This document shows, piece by piece, positions 53,601 to 63,739 of a stretch of 64,000 nt of DNA (its first letter is position 1; each line of letters opens with the position of its first letter). The stretch is taken from NCBI RefSeq assembly GCF_900009265.2, contig NZ_LR735002.1, positions 1 to 64,000 on the forward strand, read 5' to 3'. Below the pieces are notes generated by a model, which saw only the letters and a list, made by a program, of their open reading frames with translations, was not told the origin of the DNA and did not search any database. This stretch comes from Planktothrix paucivesiculata PCC 9631. Lineage in GTDB: Bacteria; Cyanobacteriota; Cyanobacteriia; Cyanobacteriales; Microcoleaceae. Position numbers and translations under genes: made by a program.

Positions 53601-54008
53601 CAACAACCCTTGGGAGGAAAAGCCCAACAGGGGGGACAACGATTTGGAGAAATGGAGGTTTGGGCCTTGGAAGCCTTCGGGGCGGCCTATACCTTGCAGG
53701 AGTTGTTAACGGTGAAATCCGACGATATGCAGGGACGAAACGAAGCCCTCAACGCCATTGTCAAGGGTAAAACCATCCCCCGTCCTGGGACACCGGAATC
53801 CTTCAAGGTGTTAATGCGGGAGTTGCAGTCGTTGTGTTTGGATATTGCGGTACATAAAGTGGAAACCACCGACGAAGGTGGAAGTCGAGATGTGGAAGTA
53901 GACCTGATGGCTGATATCCCAGCCACCCGGATGACCTACACTTCTAATAACTTTGCCCCCGCTAAACCTACTTATGATTTAAGTAGTTCAGTGGAAGAAG
54001 ACGAATAA
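50694..54008 (+). CDS. rpoB: RNA polymerase subunit beta
   Basis: A complete 1104-residue beta subunit, normal for cyanobacteria. Recognised blocks: [22 protein letters not shown] by its GAERVIVNQ core, [20 protein letters not shown] in the rifampicin region, [23 protein letters not shown], and [13 protein letters not shown]. With the products of rpoA, rpoC1 and rpoC2 it forms the core enzyme. The ATG directly abuts a short tandem repeat array and lacks a visible Shine-Dalgarno sequence. Confidence 0.98.
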   Translation: MASLTHNEPTFLLPDLIEIQRSSFRWFLEAGLIEELESFSPITDYTGKLELHFLAKDYKLKRPKYDVDEAKRRDSTYAVQMYVPTRLINKETGEIKEQEVFIGDLPLMTERGTFIINGAERVIVNQIVRSPGVYYKSEIDKNGRRTYSASLIPNRGAWLKFETDKNDLVWVRIDKTRKLSAQVLLKALGLTNNEIFDALRHPEYFEKTIEREGEFSEDDALMELYRKLRPGEPPTVAGGEQLLNNRFFDAKRYDLGRVGRYKLNKKLRLTIPDTTRVLTSVDILSAIDYLINLEFDIGETDDIDHLGNRRVRSVGELLQNQIRVGLNRLERIIRERMTVSDADALTPASLVNPKPLVAAIKEFFGSSQLSQFMDQTNPLAELTHKRRLSALGPGGLTRERAGFAVRDIHPSHYGRICPIETPEGPNAGLIGSLATLARVNPYGFIATPYNKVENGKVRRDLPAVYMTADEEDDLRVAPGDIRTDAEGTILGEIVPVRYRQEFTTTTPMQVDYAAVSPVQIVSVATSLIPFLEHDDANRALMGSNMQRQAVPLLRPQRPLVGTGLEAQAARDSGMVIVSRTDGEVSYIDGSCIRVMDTTGKEHEYELQKYQRSNQDTCLNQRPLVYEGDQVVAGQVLADGSSTEGAELALGHNILVTYMPWEGYNYEDAILISERLVQEDIYTSIHVEKYEIEARQTKLGPEEITREIPNVGEDSLRQLDGNGIIRVGAWVESGDILVGKVTPKGESDQPPEEKLLRAIFGEKARDVRDNSLRVPNGEKGRVVDVRVFTREQGDELPPGANMVVRVYVAQKRKIQVGDKMAGRHGNKGIVSRILPIEDMPYLPDGRAVDIVLNPLGVPSRMNVGQIFECLLGWAGQNLKKRFKVVPFDEMHGPEMSRETVHGKLREARDKTKKDWLFNENYPGKSIVYDGRTGEPFDQPVTVGIAYMLKLVHLVDDKIHARSTGPYSLVTQQPLGGKAQQGGQRFGEMEVWALEAFGAAYTLQELLTVKSDDMQGRNEALNAIVKGKTIPRPGTPESFKVLMRELQSLCLDIAVHKVETTDEGGSRDVEVDLMADIPATRMTYTSNNFAPAKPTYDLSSSVEEDE

Positions 54009-54173
54009 TCAGTTATCAGTGTAGAGACGTGCCATGGCGCGTCTCTACCAGTTATCAGTTATCAGTCTATTAACCATTCGTAATTCGTAATTCGTAATTC
54101 GTAATTCCCCATTCCCCATTACCCATTACCCATTACCCATTACCTATTCCCCGTTCCCTATTCCCTGAATAAA
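54009..54173. repeat. repeat-rich spacer between rpoB and rpoC1
   Basis: Seen directly: CAGTTATCAGT units, a palindrome at 54021-54048 (starts GTAGAGACG, CCATGG centre, ends CGTCTCTAC), ATTCGTA heptamers at about 54078-54103, then TTACCCA units (complement of TGGGTAA) and TTCCCTA up to the start of rpoC1. Confidence 0.9.
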
Positions 54174-56069
54174 ATGGCTAAAATTGAACAACGGTTTGAT
54201 TACGTTAAAATTGGAATCGCATCTCCAGAACGCATTCGTCAGTGGGGAGAAAGAACCCTACCGAATGGTCAGGTGGTTGGAGAAGTCACAAAACCTGAAA
54301 CCATCAATTACAGAACCCTGAAACCGGAGATGGATGGGTTGTTTTGTGAACGAATTTTTGGCCCGGCAAAGGATTGGGAATGTCATTGTGGGAAATATAA
54401 ACGGGTCAGACATCGTGGAATTGTCTGTGAACGCTGCGGGGTAGAGGTAACAGAATCCCGGGTTCGTCGTCACCGGATGGGTTTTATTAAACTAGCCGCT
54501 CCTGTGACCCATGTTTGGTATCTCAAAGGCATTCCTAGTTATATGGCTATTTTATTAGATATGCCATTACGGGATGTGGAGCAGGTTGTTTATTTTAATG
54601 CCTATGTGGTGTTAAATCCAGGCAACTATGAGGGCCTATCCTATAAACAGTTATTAACTGAAGATACCTGGTTAGAAATTGAAGACCAAATTTATAGTGA
54701 AGATTCCACTTTAACCGGAATAGAAGTAGGAATTGGGGCTGAAGCAATTTCCCGTTTGCTCGAAGATATCCCCTTAGAAGAAGAAGCCGAAAGATTACGG
54801 GAAGAAATCGGCGTCGCCAAGGGACAAAAACGCGCCAAATATATTAAAAGGTTGCGGGTAATTGATAACTTTGTGGCTACGGGTTCCAAACCCGATTGGA
54901 TGGTTTTGAATGTCATTCCCGTCATTCCTCCTGATTTACGGCCGATGGTGCAGTTAGATGGGGGACGGTTTGCTACCTCCGATTTAAACGACCTATATCG
55001 TCGAGTCATTAACCGAAATAATCGGTTAGCTCGGTTGCAGGAAATTCTGGCTCCAGAAATTATTATCCGTAACGAAAAACGGATGTTACAGGAAGCCGTT
55101 GACGCCTTAATTGATAACGGTCGCCGGGGTCGGACGGTGGTGGGGGCAAATAATCGACCCTTAAAATCCCTCTCCGATATTATCGAAGGAAAACAAGGAC
55201 GATTCCGCCAAAACCTATTAGGAAAACGGGTCGATTATTCTGGACGTTCGGTTATCGTGGTGGGGCCAAAATTAAAAATGCACCAATGCGGTTTACCTCG
55301 GGAAATGGCAATTGAATTGTTCCAACCCTTTGTAATTAACCGCCTGATTCGTCAAGGATTAGTCAACAATATTAAAGCGGCAAAAAAACTGATTCAACGG
55401 AATGATTCGAGCATTTGGGAGGTCTTACAAGAAGTTATCTTAGGACATCCGGTGATGCTAAACCGCGCCCCAACCTTGCACCGTTTAGGAATTCAAGCCT
55501 TTGAACCGATTTTAGTCGATGGTCGGGCGATTCAACTGCATCCGTTAGTTTGTCCCGCCTTTAACGCCGACTTCGACGGTGACCAAATGGCCGTTCACGT
55601 CCCTCTATCGATTGAATCCCAAGCAGAAGCCCGGTTATTAATGTTAGCCTGCAATAATATTCTGTCTCCAGCTACGGGTAGACCGATTGTTACACCTAGT
55701 CAGGATATGGTGTTGGGATGTTATTATTTAACCGCAGAAAACCCCAAATTGGAGGATCAAAGCCACCGCTATTTTCCTGATTTAGAAGATGTTATCCTAG
55801 CCTATAAACAGGGTGCTTTGGGTTTACATTCTTATGTAATGGTGCGATTTGATGGGGAGATTTTATCGGATGAAGTAGAACAGATAGGCGTCGAACATAA
55901 AGACGACTTAACTGGAGTAATCACTAAAACTTATGTGGGCAAAAAAACGGGGAAACTAATGCGACGAGTTCGAGAAGATGCGGAGGGAAATATTATAACT
56001 CAATATATTCGGACAACTCCAGGCCGCGTCATTTTCAATAAAACCGTTCAAGACACCCTAATTCAATAG
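54174..56069 (+). CDS. rpoC1: RNA polymerase subunit gamma (beta' N-terminal half)
   Basis: A complete 631-residue gamma subunit. The N-terminal zinc-binding cysteines lie in [20 protein letters not shown] (C-x-C and C-x2-C). The active-site [12 protein letters not shown] has D466, D468 and D470, which hold the catalytic Mg. Lid and rudder regions are also recognisable. The beta' split into RpoC1 and RpoC2 is diagnostic for cyanobacteria and plastids. The upstream spacer is made of tandem repeats and has no Shine-Dalgarno. Confidence 0.98.
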   Translation: MAKIEQRFDYVKIGIASPERIRQWGERTLPNGQVVGEVTKPETINYRTLKPEMDGLFCERIFGPAKDWECHCGKYKRVRHRGIVCERCGVEVTESRVRRHRMGFIKLAAPVTHVWYLKGIPSYMAILLDMPLRDVEQVVYFNAYVVLNPGNYEGLSYKQLLTEDTWLEIEDQIYSEDSTLTGIEVGIGAEAISRLLEDIPLEEEAERLREEIGVAKGQKRAKYIKRLRVIDNFVATGSKPDWMVLNVIPVIPPDLRPMVQLDGGRFATSDLNDLYRRVINRNNRLARLQEILAPEIIIRNEKRMLQEAVDALIDNGRRGRTVVGANNRPLKSLSDIIEGKQGRFRQNLLGKRVDYSGRSVIVVGPKLKMHQCGLPREMAIELFQPFVINRLIRQGLVNNIKAAKKLIQRNDSSIWEVLQEVILGHPVMLNRAPTLHRLGIQAFEPILVDGRAIQLHPLVCPAFNADFDGDQMAVHVPLSIESQAEARLLMLACNNILSPATGRPIVTPSQDMVLGCYYLTAENPKLEDQSHRYFPDLEDVILAYKQGALGLHSYVMVRFDGEILSDEVEQIGVEHKDDLTGVITKTYVGKKTGKLMRRVREDAEGNIITQYIRTTPGRVIFNKTVQDTLIQ

Positions 56070-56274
56070 GTAATAGGTAATGGGTAATGGGTAATGGGTA
56101 ATGGGTAGAGTTTATTGTTCTTCTAAATAGAATACGCCTTTAATTACAAGCAATTTAAGGCGTATTCACGACAAGAAATAAACCTACTAAAACCCATTAC
56201 CATTACTGATTACCTCTAAGGGATAAGGGGTAATAGTTAAGAATTAACTGATAACTGATAACTGATTTAAAATC
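56070..56274. repeat. repeat-rich spacer between rpoC1 and rpoC2 with a long hairpin
   Basis: Seen directly: four TGGGTAA units at about 56076-56106; a hairpin with 11-bp perfect arms GAATACGCCTT (56130-56140) and AAGGCGTATTC (56157-56167), extended by AATT/AATT after one mismatch; then AACTGAT units just before the rpoC2 start. Confidence 0.88.
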
Positions 56275-59200
56275 ATGGCTAACAAAAAAATCTTTCGGAA
56301 TCAAGTTATTGATAAAGGACAATTAAAAAAAATCATGTCCTGGGCTTTTATGAATTATGGTACGGCTCGTACCGCCCAAATTGCCGATGAATTAAAGGAA
56401 TTAGGGTTTACCTATGCCACAAAAGCCGGGGTTTCTATTAGTGTGGATGACTTACAGATTCCGCCTTCCAAAAAAGCTTTATTAGAAGAAGCCGAAGAAG
56501 AAATTAGAAATACAGAACGCCGTTATATTAAAGGAGAAATTACCGAAGTTGAACGGTTCCAAAAAGTTATTGATACTTGGAATGGCACATCTGAAGCCCT
56601 AAAAGATCGGGTGGTGGAAAACTTTAAAGCCAGTAACCCTCTGAACTCGGTTTATATGATGGCCTTCTCCGGTGCCCGGGGGAATATTTCCCAAGTCCGT
56701 CAGCTAGTCGGGATGCGGGGACTAATGGCTGACCCCCAAGGGGAGATTATCGATTTACCGATTAAAACCAACTTCCGGGAAGGCTTAACCGTTACTGAGT
56801 ATATTATTTCCTCATACGGGGCGCGGAAAGGTCTAGTAGATACGGCCCTCCGAACCGCCGACTCTGGGTATTTAACCCGCCGTTTAGTCGATGTTTCCCA
56901 GGATGTGATCCTGCGGGAAATTGACTGCGGAACCAGCAAGGGGATTTGGACTCGCAGTATGACCGATGGGGAACGGGTGTTAATTCCGATTAAAGATCGG
57001 TTAATGGGCCGGGTGTTAGGGGAAGATGTGCGCCACCCCCAAACCGGAGAAATTGTCACCTATCAGTCGGAACAGGCGGTTAAAAATCACTCCGTGAGTG
57101 AGGAGTTAGCCCTAGCCATTCAGGAAGCCGGGGTTGAGGAAGTGCTATTGCGATCGCCTCTGACCTGCGAAGCCAACCGTTCCGTCTGTCAACATTGCTA
57201 TGGCTGGAGTTTAGCCCATGGTCATAACGTCAACCTGGGGGAAGCGGTGGGAATTATTGCCGCCCAGAGTATCGGCGAACCCGGAACCCAGTTAACCATG
57301 CGGACATTCCACACCGGAGGGGTTTTCACCGCCGAAGCCGCGGGGATGATCCGAGCCGGAATTGATGGGGTGGTCAAGTTCTCTAAATCCCTGCGAGTCC
57401 GTCCCTTCCGTACCCGTCACGGAGATGATGCGTTCATCGTGGAAAACACGGGCCAAATTATTGTCGAGGGTGGCGGAAAAAATACCGAAAAACACAGTAT
57501 CGCCCAAGGGACAACCATTATTGTCCAAGAAGGCCAACGAGTTAAAGCTAACGAAATCCTAGCGGAAATTGCCGCCGGGGGTCGGACAGCCCGGAAAACC
57601 ACGGAAAAAGCCACCAAGGACGTGGCCACGGACTTAGCTGGGGAAGTCAAATTTGCGGATGTGGTTCCCGAAGAAAAAACCGACCGTCAAGGGAACATGA
57701 CCCGCATCGCCCAACGGGGGGGTCTGATTTGGGTGCTCGGAGGAGAAGTATATAACCTACCCCCGGCGGCCGAACCCTTGGTCAAAAATGGAGATACGGT
57801 TACACCCGGAAGCGTTCTGGCCCAAACTAAACTGGTTTCCGAGCATGGGGGATTAGTCCGAATTCGGGAACAGTTTGCTGAGGGTGAGCTACCTCGGGAA
57901 ATTGAGATTATCACCGCTTCGGTATTGCTGGATCAAGCCTTAGTGCGGTTAATACAGATGCAGGGACGGGAACAACATATTATTGAAACCAATAGTAACC
58001 ACCGCTTCATGCTCAAAGTCAGTCCCGGTTCCAAAGTGGAAAACCACGATGTGATTGCGGAACTGATGGATGATAGCTACCGGACAAAAACCGGGGGGAT
58101 CATTAAATACGCCGGGGTAGAGGTCGCCAAACGGGGTAAGGGAAAACAGGGTTATGAAGTTACCCAGGGAGGGACTTTATTATGGATTCCCGAAGAATGC
58201 CATGAGGTGAATAAGGATATTTCCCTACTGTTAACCGAGGACGGACAGTATGTGGAAGCGGGGATGGAAGTGGTTAAGGATATCTTCTGTCAGAGTAATG
58301 GGGTAATTGAAGTTACTCAGAAAAATGATATTCTGCGAGAAATCGTAATCAAACCCGGAGAACTGCATCTGGTGGATGATCCGGAAATGGTGATGGCGAT
58401 TGATGGCCAAATTGTCAATCCCGGCCAAGAGGTGATCCCCGGGATTATCTCGGACAACTTGCGTTATGTGGAATATGTAGAAACCCCCGAAGGCCCAGCC
58501 TTGCTATTGCGTCCCGTGGTGGAGTTTAGCGTTCCCGAAAACCCCACCGTTCCTTCTCAAGAATCCCTGAACGAATCCATTGCCCTGCGAGCGGTACAAC
58601 GCTTGACATACAAGGATGGGGAACGGGTACGGTCGGTGGAAGGGGTGGAACTACTCCGCACCCAATTAGTGATTAGTATTGGCACAGAAGCCCCGCAATT
58701 GGCCGCCGATATCGAGTTACTACCCGATGAAACTGACCCCGATGTGATGAAATTACAGTTGGTCATCCTAGAATCCTTAGTAATTCGTCGGGATGTGATC
58801 GCTGATGCCACCCAGGGTAGTACCCGCACCCGGTTACTGGTCAAGGATGGAGATGAAATTGAGAAAGGCGCCGTTGTCACTCGCACAGAAATCATGTGTA
58901 AGGAAGACGGGATTATTCAAGGGATTCGCTCTGGGTCGGAAATTCTCCGCCGTTGTCTGGTGGTACGCGAGAATGATGAGGTGAACTTAGAAGTCACAAC
59001 CATTCCCTTAGTTAATGAAGGAGATTTGCTTGTTGAAGGTCAACTTATTGCAAATGGAGTAACAGCAACACAATCAGGACAAGTTATTCATGTATCGAGT
59101 CATGTCAAATTAGACTCTGATTGGAAAAAGAAACTTGATAAAGTCATTGACTTTCTTGGAGATCTTTTAGCCAATGTGATTATCGCTAAACTGGGCGCAA

Positions 59201-60774
59201 CTGCCATAACTGCACTTCCTGTTCCCACTTTAGTAAGTACAGTTACCCCGACAATCATCGGCGCGCTACCTGATGTTTTCAAAAACGAATATATTGAGCG
59301 CTCAATCAGTGTTGCAGTGGAAGCTATTGTTAGCATCATGTCCAAAATCGGTATAGCCTCTCTATCAGGGTATTCTAAAAGTTCCCTTAAAGAGAAAGTT
59401 ATAATTCCAGCGTTGCAACAGGTTGCTCAATCAATAGCGTTTGTTTTGGGTGTCCATGGATATCACAGCTTGATCGAAATTATTCTTGAAATCAACAAAA
59501 CTGTCGATAATGCGTCTTCTGGTAAGCTAAACGTAACAGATTTAAGCACAATTGTTCCGAATTTAGCCACGCTTTTGGCTGCCTTTGTAACAGGTAAGTG
59601 GACAAAACCGATAACAATCAAACTGCGCTTAGGTCGGCCCTATCGGGTGTCTCCGGGTGCGATTCTCCACGTTAAAGACGGAGACTTGGTACAACGGGGG
59701 GATAACCTGGTGTTGCTGGTGTTTGAACGGGCCAAAACCGGAGATATTATTCAAGGGTTGCCCCGAATTGAAGAATTGTTAGAAGCCCGCAAACCCAAAG
59801 AAGCCTGCGTTTTAGCCCGACGTCCTGGAACTGCCCAGGTGACGATGGATGATGACGTCACCGAACTGCGGGTGATTGAAAATGATGGCACGGTTACGGA
59901 TTATCCCCTGGGTTCGGGTCAATCCCCAATTGTCTCCGATGGTCACAAAGTAGAAGCCGGACAAACCCTGACCGATGGCCCTAGTAATCCCCATGAAATC
60001 CTCGAAGTGTTCTATGACCACTATCTGGAACAGGGAGAAGGAATGTATGATGCGGCTTTGGGGAGTTTCCGCCAGTGTCAAGCGTTCTTGGTTAACGAGG
60101 TGCAGTCGGTGTATCAGTCCCAGGGAATTGATATTTCCGATAAGCATATTGAGGTGATTGTCCGTCAGATGACCTCTAAAGTTCGGATTGATGATGGGGG
60201 CGATACGACTATGTTACCTGGGGAATTGGTGGAACTGCGCCAGGTGGAACAGGTGAATGATGCCATGTCGATTACCGGAAGCGCGCCCGCCAAATATACC
60301 CCCGTGTTATTGGGGATTACTAAAGCCTCCTTAAATACCGATAGCTTTATCTCGGCGGCCAGTTTCCAAGAAACTACCCGGGTCTTGACTGAAGCGGCGA
60401 TTGAGGGCAAATCCGACTGGTTACGCGGTCTCAAGGAAAACGTGATTATCGGACGTCTGATTCCGGCGGGAACGGGATTTAATGCCTATGAGGAATCCGG
60501 GAATGCCGACTATGGCTTCGATAACGGCACGTTGTATTTGGATGAGGAAGATGAAGACGAACTGCGGGATGTGGTCTTAGATGACAAAACTGCCCGGGTT
60601 TATAACAGTTTTGAACGGGAATTACCCCCGGAACCCAAAGCAGCGCCGTCTAGTTTAGGAAAAGGTAGCAAAGTCCTATTTGAAGATAGTGAAGATGATC
60701 CTTTATTATCGGCTATCCTCGATGACGAGTTAATTGATGACGAATACGAGGACGACGAGGACGAAGACGAATAA
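56275..60774 (+). CDS. rpoC2: RNA polymerase subunit beta' (C-terminal half) with an extra internal domain
   Basis: A 1499-residue protein, against about 1300 in the cyanobacterial RpoC2 proteins I know. Recognised blocks: [17 protein letters not shown] by its start, the trigger-loop/bridge region [20 protein letters not shown] by its [10 protein letters not shown] core, zinc ligands in [22 protein letters not shown], the SI3 sandwich-barrel region (about 345-1120), and [19 protein letters not shown]. About 170 residues at 945-1115 have no counterpart in the family. They are hydrophobic and lie inside SI3 near its end. The reading frame is intact on both sides. The acidic C-terminus (DEDEDE) is normal. 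Confidence 0.95.
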   Translation: MANKKIFRNQVIDKGQLKKIMSWAFMNYGTARTAQIADELKELGFTYATKAGVSISVDDLQIPPSKKALLEEAEEEIRNTERRYIKGEITEVERFQKVIDTWNGTSEALKDRVVENFKASNPLNSVYMMAFSGARGNISQVRQLVGMRGLMADPQGEIIDLPIKTNFREGLTVTEYIISSYGARKGLVDTALRTADSGYLTRRLVDVSQDVILREIDCGTSKGIWTRSMTDGERVLIPIKDRLMGRVLGEDVRHPQTGEIVTYQSEQAVKNHSVSEELALAIQEAGVEEVLLRSPLTCEANRSVCQHCYGWSLAHGHNVNLGEAVGIIAAQSIGEPGTQLTMRTFHTGGVFTAEAAGMIRAGIDGVVKFSKSLRVRPFRTRHGDDAFIVENTGQIIVEGGGKNTEKHSIAQGTTIIVQEGQRVKANEILAEIAAGGRTARKTTEKATKDVATDLAGEVKFADVVPEEKTDRQGNMTRIAQRGGLIWVLGGEVYNLPPAAEPLVKNGDTVTPGSVLAQTKLVSEHGGLVRIREQFAEGELPREIEIITASVLLDQALVRLIQMQGREQHIIETNSNHRFMLKVSPGSKVENHDVIAELMDDSYRTKTGGIIKYAGVEVAKRGKGKQGYEVTQGGTLLWIPEECHEVNKDISLLLTEDGQYVEAGMEVVKDIFCQSNGVIEVTQKNDILREIVIKPGELHLVDDPEMVMAIDGQIVNPGQEVIPGIISDNLRYVEYVETPEGPALLLRPVVEFSVPENPTVPSQESLNESIALRAVQRLTYKDGERVRSVEGVELLRTQLVISIGTEAPQLAADIELLPDETDPDVMKLQLVILESLVIRRDVIADATQGSTRTRLLVKDGDEIEKGAVVTRTEIMCKEDGIIQGIRSGSEILRRCLVVRENDEVNLEVTTIPLVNEGDLLVEGQLIANGVTATQSGQVIHVSSHVKLDSDWKKKLDKVIDFLGDLLANVIIAKLGATAITALPVPTLVSTVTPTIIGALPDVFKNEYIERSISVAVEAIVSIMSKIGIASLSGYSKSSLKEKVIIPALQQVAQSIAFVLGVHGYHSLIEIILEINKTVDNASSGKLNVTDLSTIVPNLATLLAAFVTGKWTKPITIKLRLGRPYRVSPGAILHVKDGDLVQRGDNLVLLVFERAKTGDIIQGLPRIEELLEARKPKEACVLARRPGTAQVTMDDDVTELRVIENDGTVTDYPLGSGQSPIVSDGHKVEAGQTLTDGPSNPHEILEVFYDHYLEQGEGMYDAALGSFRQCQAFLVNEVQSVYQSQGIDISDKHIEVIVRQMTSKVRIDDGGDTTMLPGELVELRQVEQVNDAMSITGSAPAKYTPVLLGITKASLNTDSFISAASFQETTRVLTEAAIEGKSDWLRGLKENVIIGRLIPAGTGFNAYEESGNADYGFDNGTLYLDEEDEDELRDVVLDDKTARVYNSFERELPPEPKAAPSSLGKGSKVLFEDSEDDPLLSAILDDELIDDEYEDDEDEDE
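59110..59620 (+). other. in-frame insertion inside rpoC2 encoding a hydrophobic helical segment (residues about 945-1115)
   Basis: Family RpoC2 goes almost directly from the SGQV strand to [13 protein letters not shown]. Here they are separated by about 170 residues rich in Ile, Val, Leu and Ala, including [30 protein letters not shown] and [16 protein letters not shown]. Hand counts of G+C in 60-base lines are 34 at 58921, 22 at 59041, 27 at 59161, 20 at 59461 and 34 at 59641, so it is distinctly AT-richer than its host gene. No intein splice residues are present. I do not recognise the domain. Confidence 0.85.
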
Positions 60775-60815
60775 AATCAGTTATCAGTTATCAGTGTTTC
60801 AATAAGTCCTAATAC

Positions 60816-60844
60816 AAATCCCCTACTTTTAAGTGTGGGGATTT
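60816..60844 (+). terminator. hairpin after rpoC2
   Basis: Seen directly: AAATCCCC at 60816-60823 pairs with GGGGATTT at 60837-60844, 8-bp stem. The T run is short. It lies 42 bp after the rpoC2 stop and is a reasonable terminator of the rpo operon. Confidence 0.5.
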
Positions 60845-60847
60845 CCC

Positions 60848-60904
60848 TGTTTCCCGTTTCCTATTCCCTATTCCCTGTTCCCTGTTCCCTGTTCCCTATT
60901 CCCT
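60848..60904. repeat. tandem CCCTGTT/CCCTATT heptamers before the S4 gene
   Basis: Seen directly: about eight TTCCCTATTCCCTGT-type units running into the ATG at 60905. No ribosome-binding site visible. Confidence 0.85.
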
Positions 60905-61096
60905 ATGTCTGAAACCATTAAACTCGATCAATTTCTGAAATTTATGGGTGAAGTCTCCACCGGGGGACAAGCAAAAATCCTAATTAAATTTGGTGATGTT
61001 GAAGTCAATGGTGAAGTTGAAACTCGCAGGGGAAGAAAGTTAGTCACCGGAGATCAAGTATTGGTTAATGGAAAAACCTTAACGGTTAATTTATAA
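60905..61096 (+). CDS. small S4-domain RNA-binding protein
   Basis: A 63-residue protein from the ATG at 60905; the upstream open frame is made of repeats. It is almost entirely an S4-like RNA-binding fold (KLDQFLKFMGEVSTGGQAKILI and GDVEVNGEVETRRGRKL). It resembles YbcJ/YaaA-type single-domain S4 proteins. RNA target unknown. Its stop overlaps the end of the convergent pentapeptide gene by six bases. Confidence 0.88.
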   Translation: MSETIKLDQFLKFMGEVSTGGQAKILIKFGDVEVNGEVETRRGRKLVTGDQVLVNGKTLTVNL

Positions 61097-61654
61097 CATT
61101 GATAATAGCACTTGACCATTGGGCATCATCGTATTGCAAATTATCGCATCCTGATCATTAAATCCGATGGCATCGGTTAGGTTAGCATCGGTTAAATTAG
61201 TGGCTTTAAACTTGGCTTTGTGTAAATCCGTATCCCGTAAATCTGCCCCCACTAACCAGGCATTTTCTAAATTACATTCATATAAAGTTGCATCGCTTAA
61301 ATCTGCTTGATAAAGATTAGTATAACTTAAATTAGCTTGAGTTAAATTCGCTCCATTGAGATTGATATGGGAAAGATTTGCCCCCATGATTTGGGCACTA
61401 TATAAACTGGTTTGTTTCAAAATGGCATAACTCAAATTCGCCCCCATTAAGTTAGCTCCGCGCAAGGAAGCTCGACTTAAATTTGCATGACTGAGATTCG
61501 CCCCACTCAAGTCCGCCCCAATAAAGACTAACCTACTCAGATCAAAATTTTGTAAATCTGCACCCCTTAAATCCACTTCTTTAAAATTCCATTCTCCGGT
61601 TGCTTTCCGTTGTAGTAATTCCAACCCATCCATAATATTAAGCCCAAATCCCAT
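61091..61654 (-). CDS. pentapeptide repeat protein
   Basis: About 187 residues from the ATG at 61654 (an ATG at 61633 is also possible; the longer frame would overlap the divergent exporter gene). Residues from about 30 are A(D/N)LXX repeats, for example ADLSGANLSHANLSRASL and ANLTQANLSYTNLYQADL, forming a right-handed beta-helix. The function is unknown; some family members inhibit gyrase, most are uncharacterised. Convergent with the S4 gene. Confidence 0.85.
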   Translation of the reverse strand: MGFGLNIMDGLELLQRKATGEWNFKEVDLRGADLQNFDLSRLVFIGADLSGANLSHANLSRASLRGANLMGANLSYAILKQTSLYSAQIMGANLSHINLNGANLTQANLSYTNLYQADLSDATLYECNLENAWLVGADLRDTDLHKAKFKATNLTDANLTDAIGFNDQDAIICNTMMPNGQVLLSML

Positions 61655-61695
61655 AACATTAATAGCATCAAATGTCTGTTTAAGGAAAAGCCCAG

Positions 61696-62949
61696 ATGAC
61701 GCCAACAGTCCTGCCAGAAATCGATCAAAAGTTTCACCTAGTTTTATTGACCGCCCGACTTCTCCTCCAAAATAGTGCTGCAACCGAAAGAGTGCATCGA
61801 GTCACTCATCAATTGGCGGATAGTTTAGGAATTGAAGCCCGGTTATTAGTTTCCTATGAAGCCATCACATTAACAACCAAAATCCATAATCAATTCTATT
61901 CGCGCATTAGTATGCCGATTCCGGTGATGAAAATTAATATGATGGTGATTACTCAAGTCATGCGGTTAGTTGATGATATTCAACAAGGACATAAAACTTT
62001 AGAACAAGTTACGGATGAGTTAGAACTGATTAATTATCATTCTCCCCCTAATTATCCCCAATGGTTTTTAGTATTAATGTTAGGAATAGCGGGGGGAAGT
62101 TTAGCTAAAATTTTTCAAGGAGACTGGCCGGCATTTTTGATTGTTAGTGTGGCAACAGCCCTGGGATTAATCTTACGGCAGGAATTAGCTAAACGTAAGT
62201 TTAATGGGTTTATGATCACATTTTTTGCAGCTTTTTTAGGAGGCTGTATTGGAGGAGTTAGCATTAAATTAGGTTTAACAATAACCCCCGAACCCTGTTT
62301 ATTAGTTCCTTCGATGATGTTAGTCCCAGGCGTGCATTTAATTAATGCTATTTTAGATATGGTTTACAACCATCAAATTACAGGAATTGCTCGATTTAAT
62401 TTTAGTTTAATGATGTTAATTTCAATTTTATTTGGTTTATTATTATCGGGTACATTTATGGATATTCCCGTTGCCGTTAATTCATTTAAACCGCCCCAAT
62501 TAGAACCCGAAAGTATTCTATTTGCGGGAGTTGTTGCCGCCGGATTTGCCATTTTATTTAACGTGCCAAAAGGGATTATTTGGATTTGTATGCTTTGTGG
62601 AATGGTCGGTTATGGAATGCGATTTGTTTCAGTTTATCTGGGATTTGGATTGATTTGGGGAAATCTTATTGCCTCCATGGTGGTGGGATTTATGACGGTT
62701 TATTTTTCTCGAAAATTTAAAGTCCCCTCGGCGGCTATTGCATTTGGGGCGGTTGTGGGTATGATTCCTGGGATTTATATTTTTAGGGCTGGAAGTGGTT
62801 TAATTTTAATGATCAAGTTAGGAATCCATGCCGATGTTCCATTAATTGCTAATACTATTGTCATGGCAGGCACAGGATTATTGATGACCCTAGGCATTCC
62901 CGTGGGGTTAGCACTGCCCAATCTCTTGTTTTTTCGTTCAGATGATTAG
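61696..62949 (+). CDS. threonine/serine exporter family protein (ThrE-like)
   Basis: A 417-residue membrane protein combining the soluble N-terminal half and the two integral halves of the ThrE family in one chain. The first hydrophobic set begins near residue 118 (WFLVLMLGIAGGSLAKIFQG), about ten helices follow, and the second half contains VGMIPGIYIFRAGSGL. It probably exports Thr, Ser or related metabolites. Divergent from the pentapeptide gene. Confidence 0.88.
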   Translation: MTPTVLPEIDQKFHLVLLTARLLLQNSAATERVHRVTHQLADSLGIEARLLVSYEAITLTTKIHNQFYSRISMPIPVMKINMMVITQVMRLVDDIQQGHKTLEQVTDELELINYHSPPNYPQWFLVLMLGIAGGSLAKIFQGDWPAFLIVSVATALGLILRQELAKRKFNGFMITFFAAFLGGCIGGVSIKLGLTITPEPCLLVPSMMLVPGVHLINAILDMVYNHQITGIARFNFSLMMLISILFGLLLSGTFMDIPVAVNSFKPPQLEPESILFAGVVAAGFAILFNVPKGIIWICMLCGMVGYGMRFVSVYLGFGLIWGNLIASMVVGFMTVYFSRKFKVPSAAIAFGAVVGMIPGIYIFRAGSGLILMIKLGIHADVPLIANTIVMAGTGLLMTLGIPVGLALPNLLFFRSDD

Positions 62950-63210
62950 GTAATAGGTAATAGGTAATAGTCACGCGATTAAGTATATGGAGTAAACATT
63001 TAAGTATTAAGAATTAAAAATTTAGGGTTGAGGATTGTAGTTAAATGTTAAGAATCCCTGAAAAAATCAAGAATTGAGTATGGCCGATGCAGGATGTTTG
63101 ACAGAATGTAAAGTTAAATTACAACTGTGATTAAAATGTTGAGAAATTTTCCAAAATTGAATCAATCCCTTAATCTGGAAGTTTAAAGTAATATTATCAA
63201 GAGAGAACCA
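62950..63210. other. intergenic region
   Basis: Short GTAATAG repeats at 62950-62970, then AT-rich sequence without recognised structure up to a small membrane-protein gene. Confidence 0.5.
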
Positions 63211-63501
63211 ATGCAAGATCTGAAAAAGTATCGTATTCGATGCACACTAACATACGGCGATATCTATAGCCAAATTATCATTTGGTTAATTGTCATCTTT
63301 ATCGCCTTAGCAACTTGCCTAGCCCTGTGGAGTACAACCCGTCAAATTTATGCTTTAGCGACGGTTGGCCTAATTGTTGTGCTGTCTTTACCTTTCCTGC
63401 TCTTTGCATTCGTCACCACTTTATTTAACCATATTGAAATTTTATCCGTAGATCCCTTGATTGAAGACGAACCCAGTCGTGCTGAATTTCCGGCTTCCTA
63501 A
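63211..63501 (+). CDS. small membrane protein of unknown function
   Basis: A 96-residue protein with two hydrophobic helices (about 23-42 and 47-70), a charged N-terminus (QDLKKYRIRCTLTYGD) and an acidic tail (DPLIEDEPSRAEF). GAGAGAA lies about 10 nt before the ATG. Family not recognised. It is followed by a MITE-like element and repeats, so it is probably monocistronic. Confidence 0.65.
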   Translation: MQDLKKYRIRCTLTYGDIYSQIIIWLIVIFIALATCLALWSTTRQIYALATVGLIVVLSLPFLLFAFVTTLFNHIEILSVDPLIEDEPSRAEFPAS

Positions 63502-63523
63502 ACAGCACAGATCAGTTATCAGT

Positions 63524-63584
63524 GTAGGGGCGGGTTCATCAAAATTTAGGTGATTAACAAAAATCTAAAAGAACCCGCCCGTAC
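63524..63584. repeat. MITE-like element with GTAGGGGCGGGTTC ends
   Basis: Seen directly: GTAGGGGCGGGTTC at 63524-63537 and its inverse GAACCCGCCCGTAC at 63571-63584 (one mismatch), 33 bp between. Same family as 46577-46643 and 46702-46762. Confidence 0.8.
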
Positions 63585-63739
63585 CAGTTACCAGTTATCA
63601 GTTAATAGTTAAGAAGTTTACAGTTAATTGATTAGCTCCTCAACTGATAACTCCTCAACTGATAACTCCTTAACTGATGACTGATGACTGATAACTCCTT
63701 AACTGATGACTGATAACTGATAACTGATAACTGATTAAG
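63585..63739. repeat. STRR array before sdhA
   Basis: Seen directly: AACTGATAACTCCT, GATGACT and AACTGAT units running to within a few bases of the ATG at 63740. No Shine-Dalgarno. Confidence 0.88.

Noticed and set aside
54009-56275. Frameshift or gene break between rpoC1 and rpoC2
   Set aside because: The split of beta' into two genes is normal in cyanobacteria; both parts are complete.
59110-59620. Intein in rpoC2
   Set aside because: There is no Cys or Ser at a plausible first position, no terminal His-Asn followed by Cys/Ser/Thr, and no homing endonuclease motif. The insert is also short and hydrophobic.
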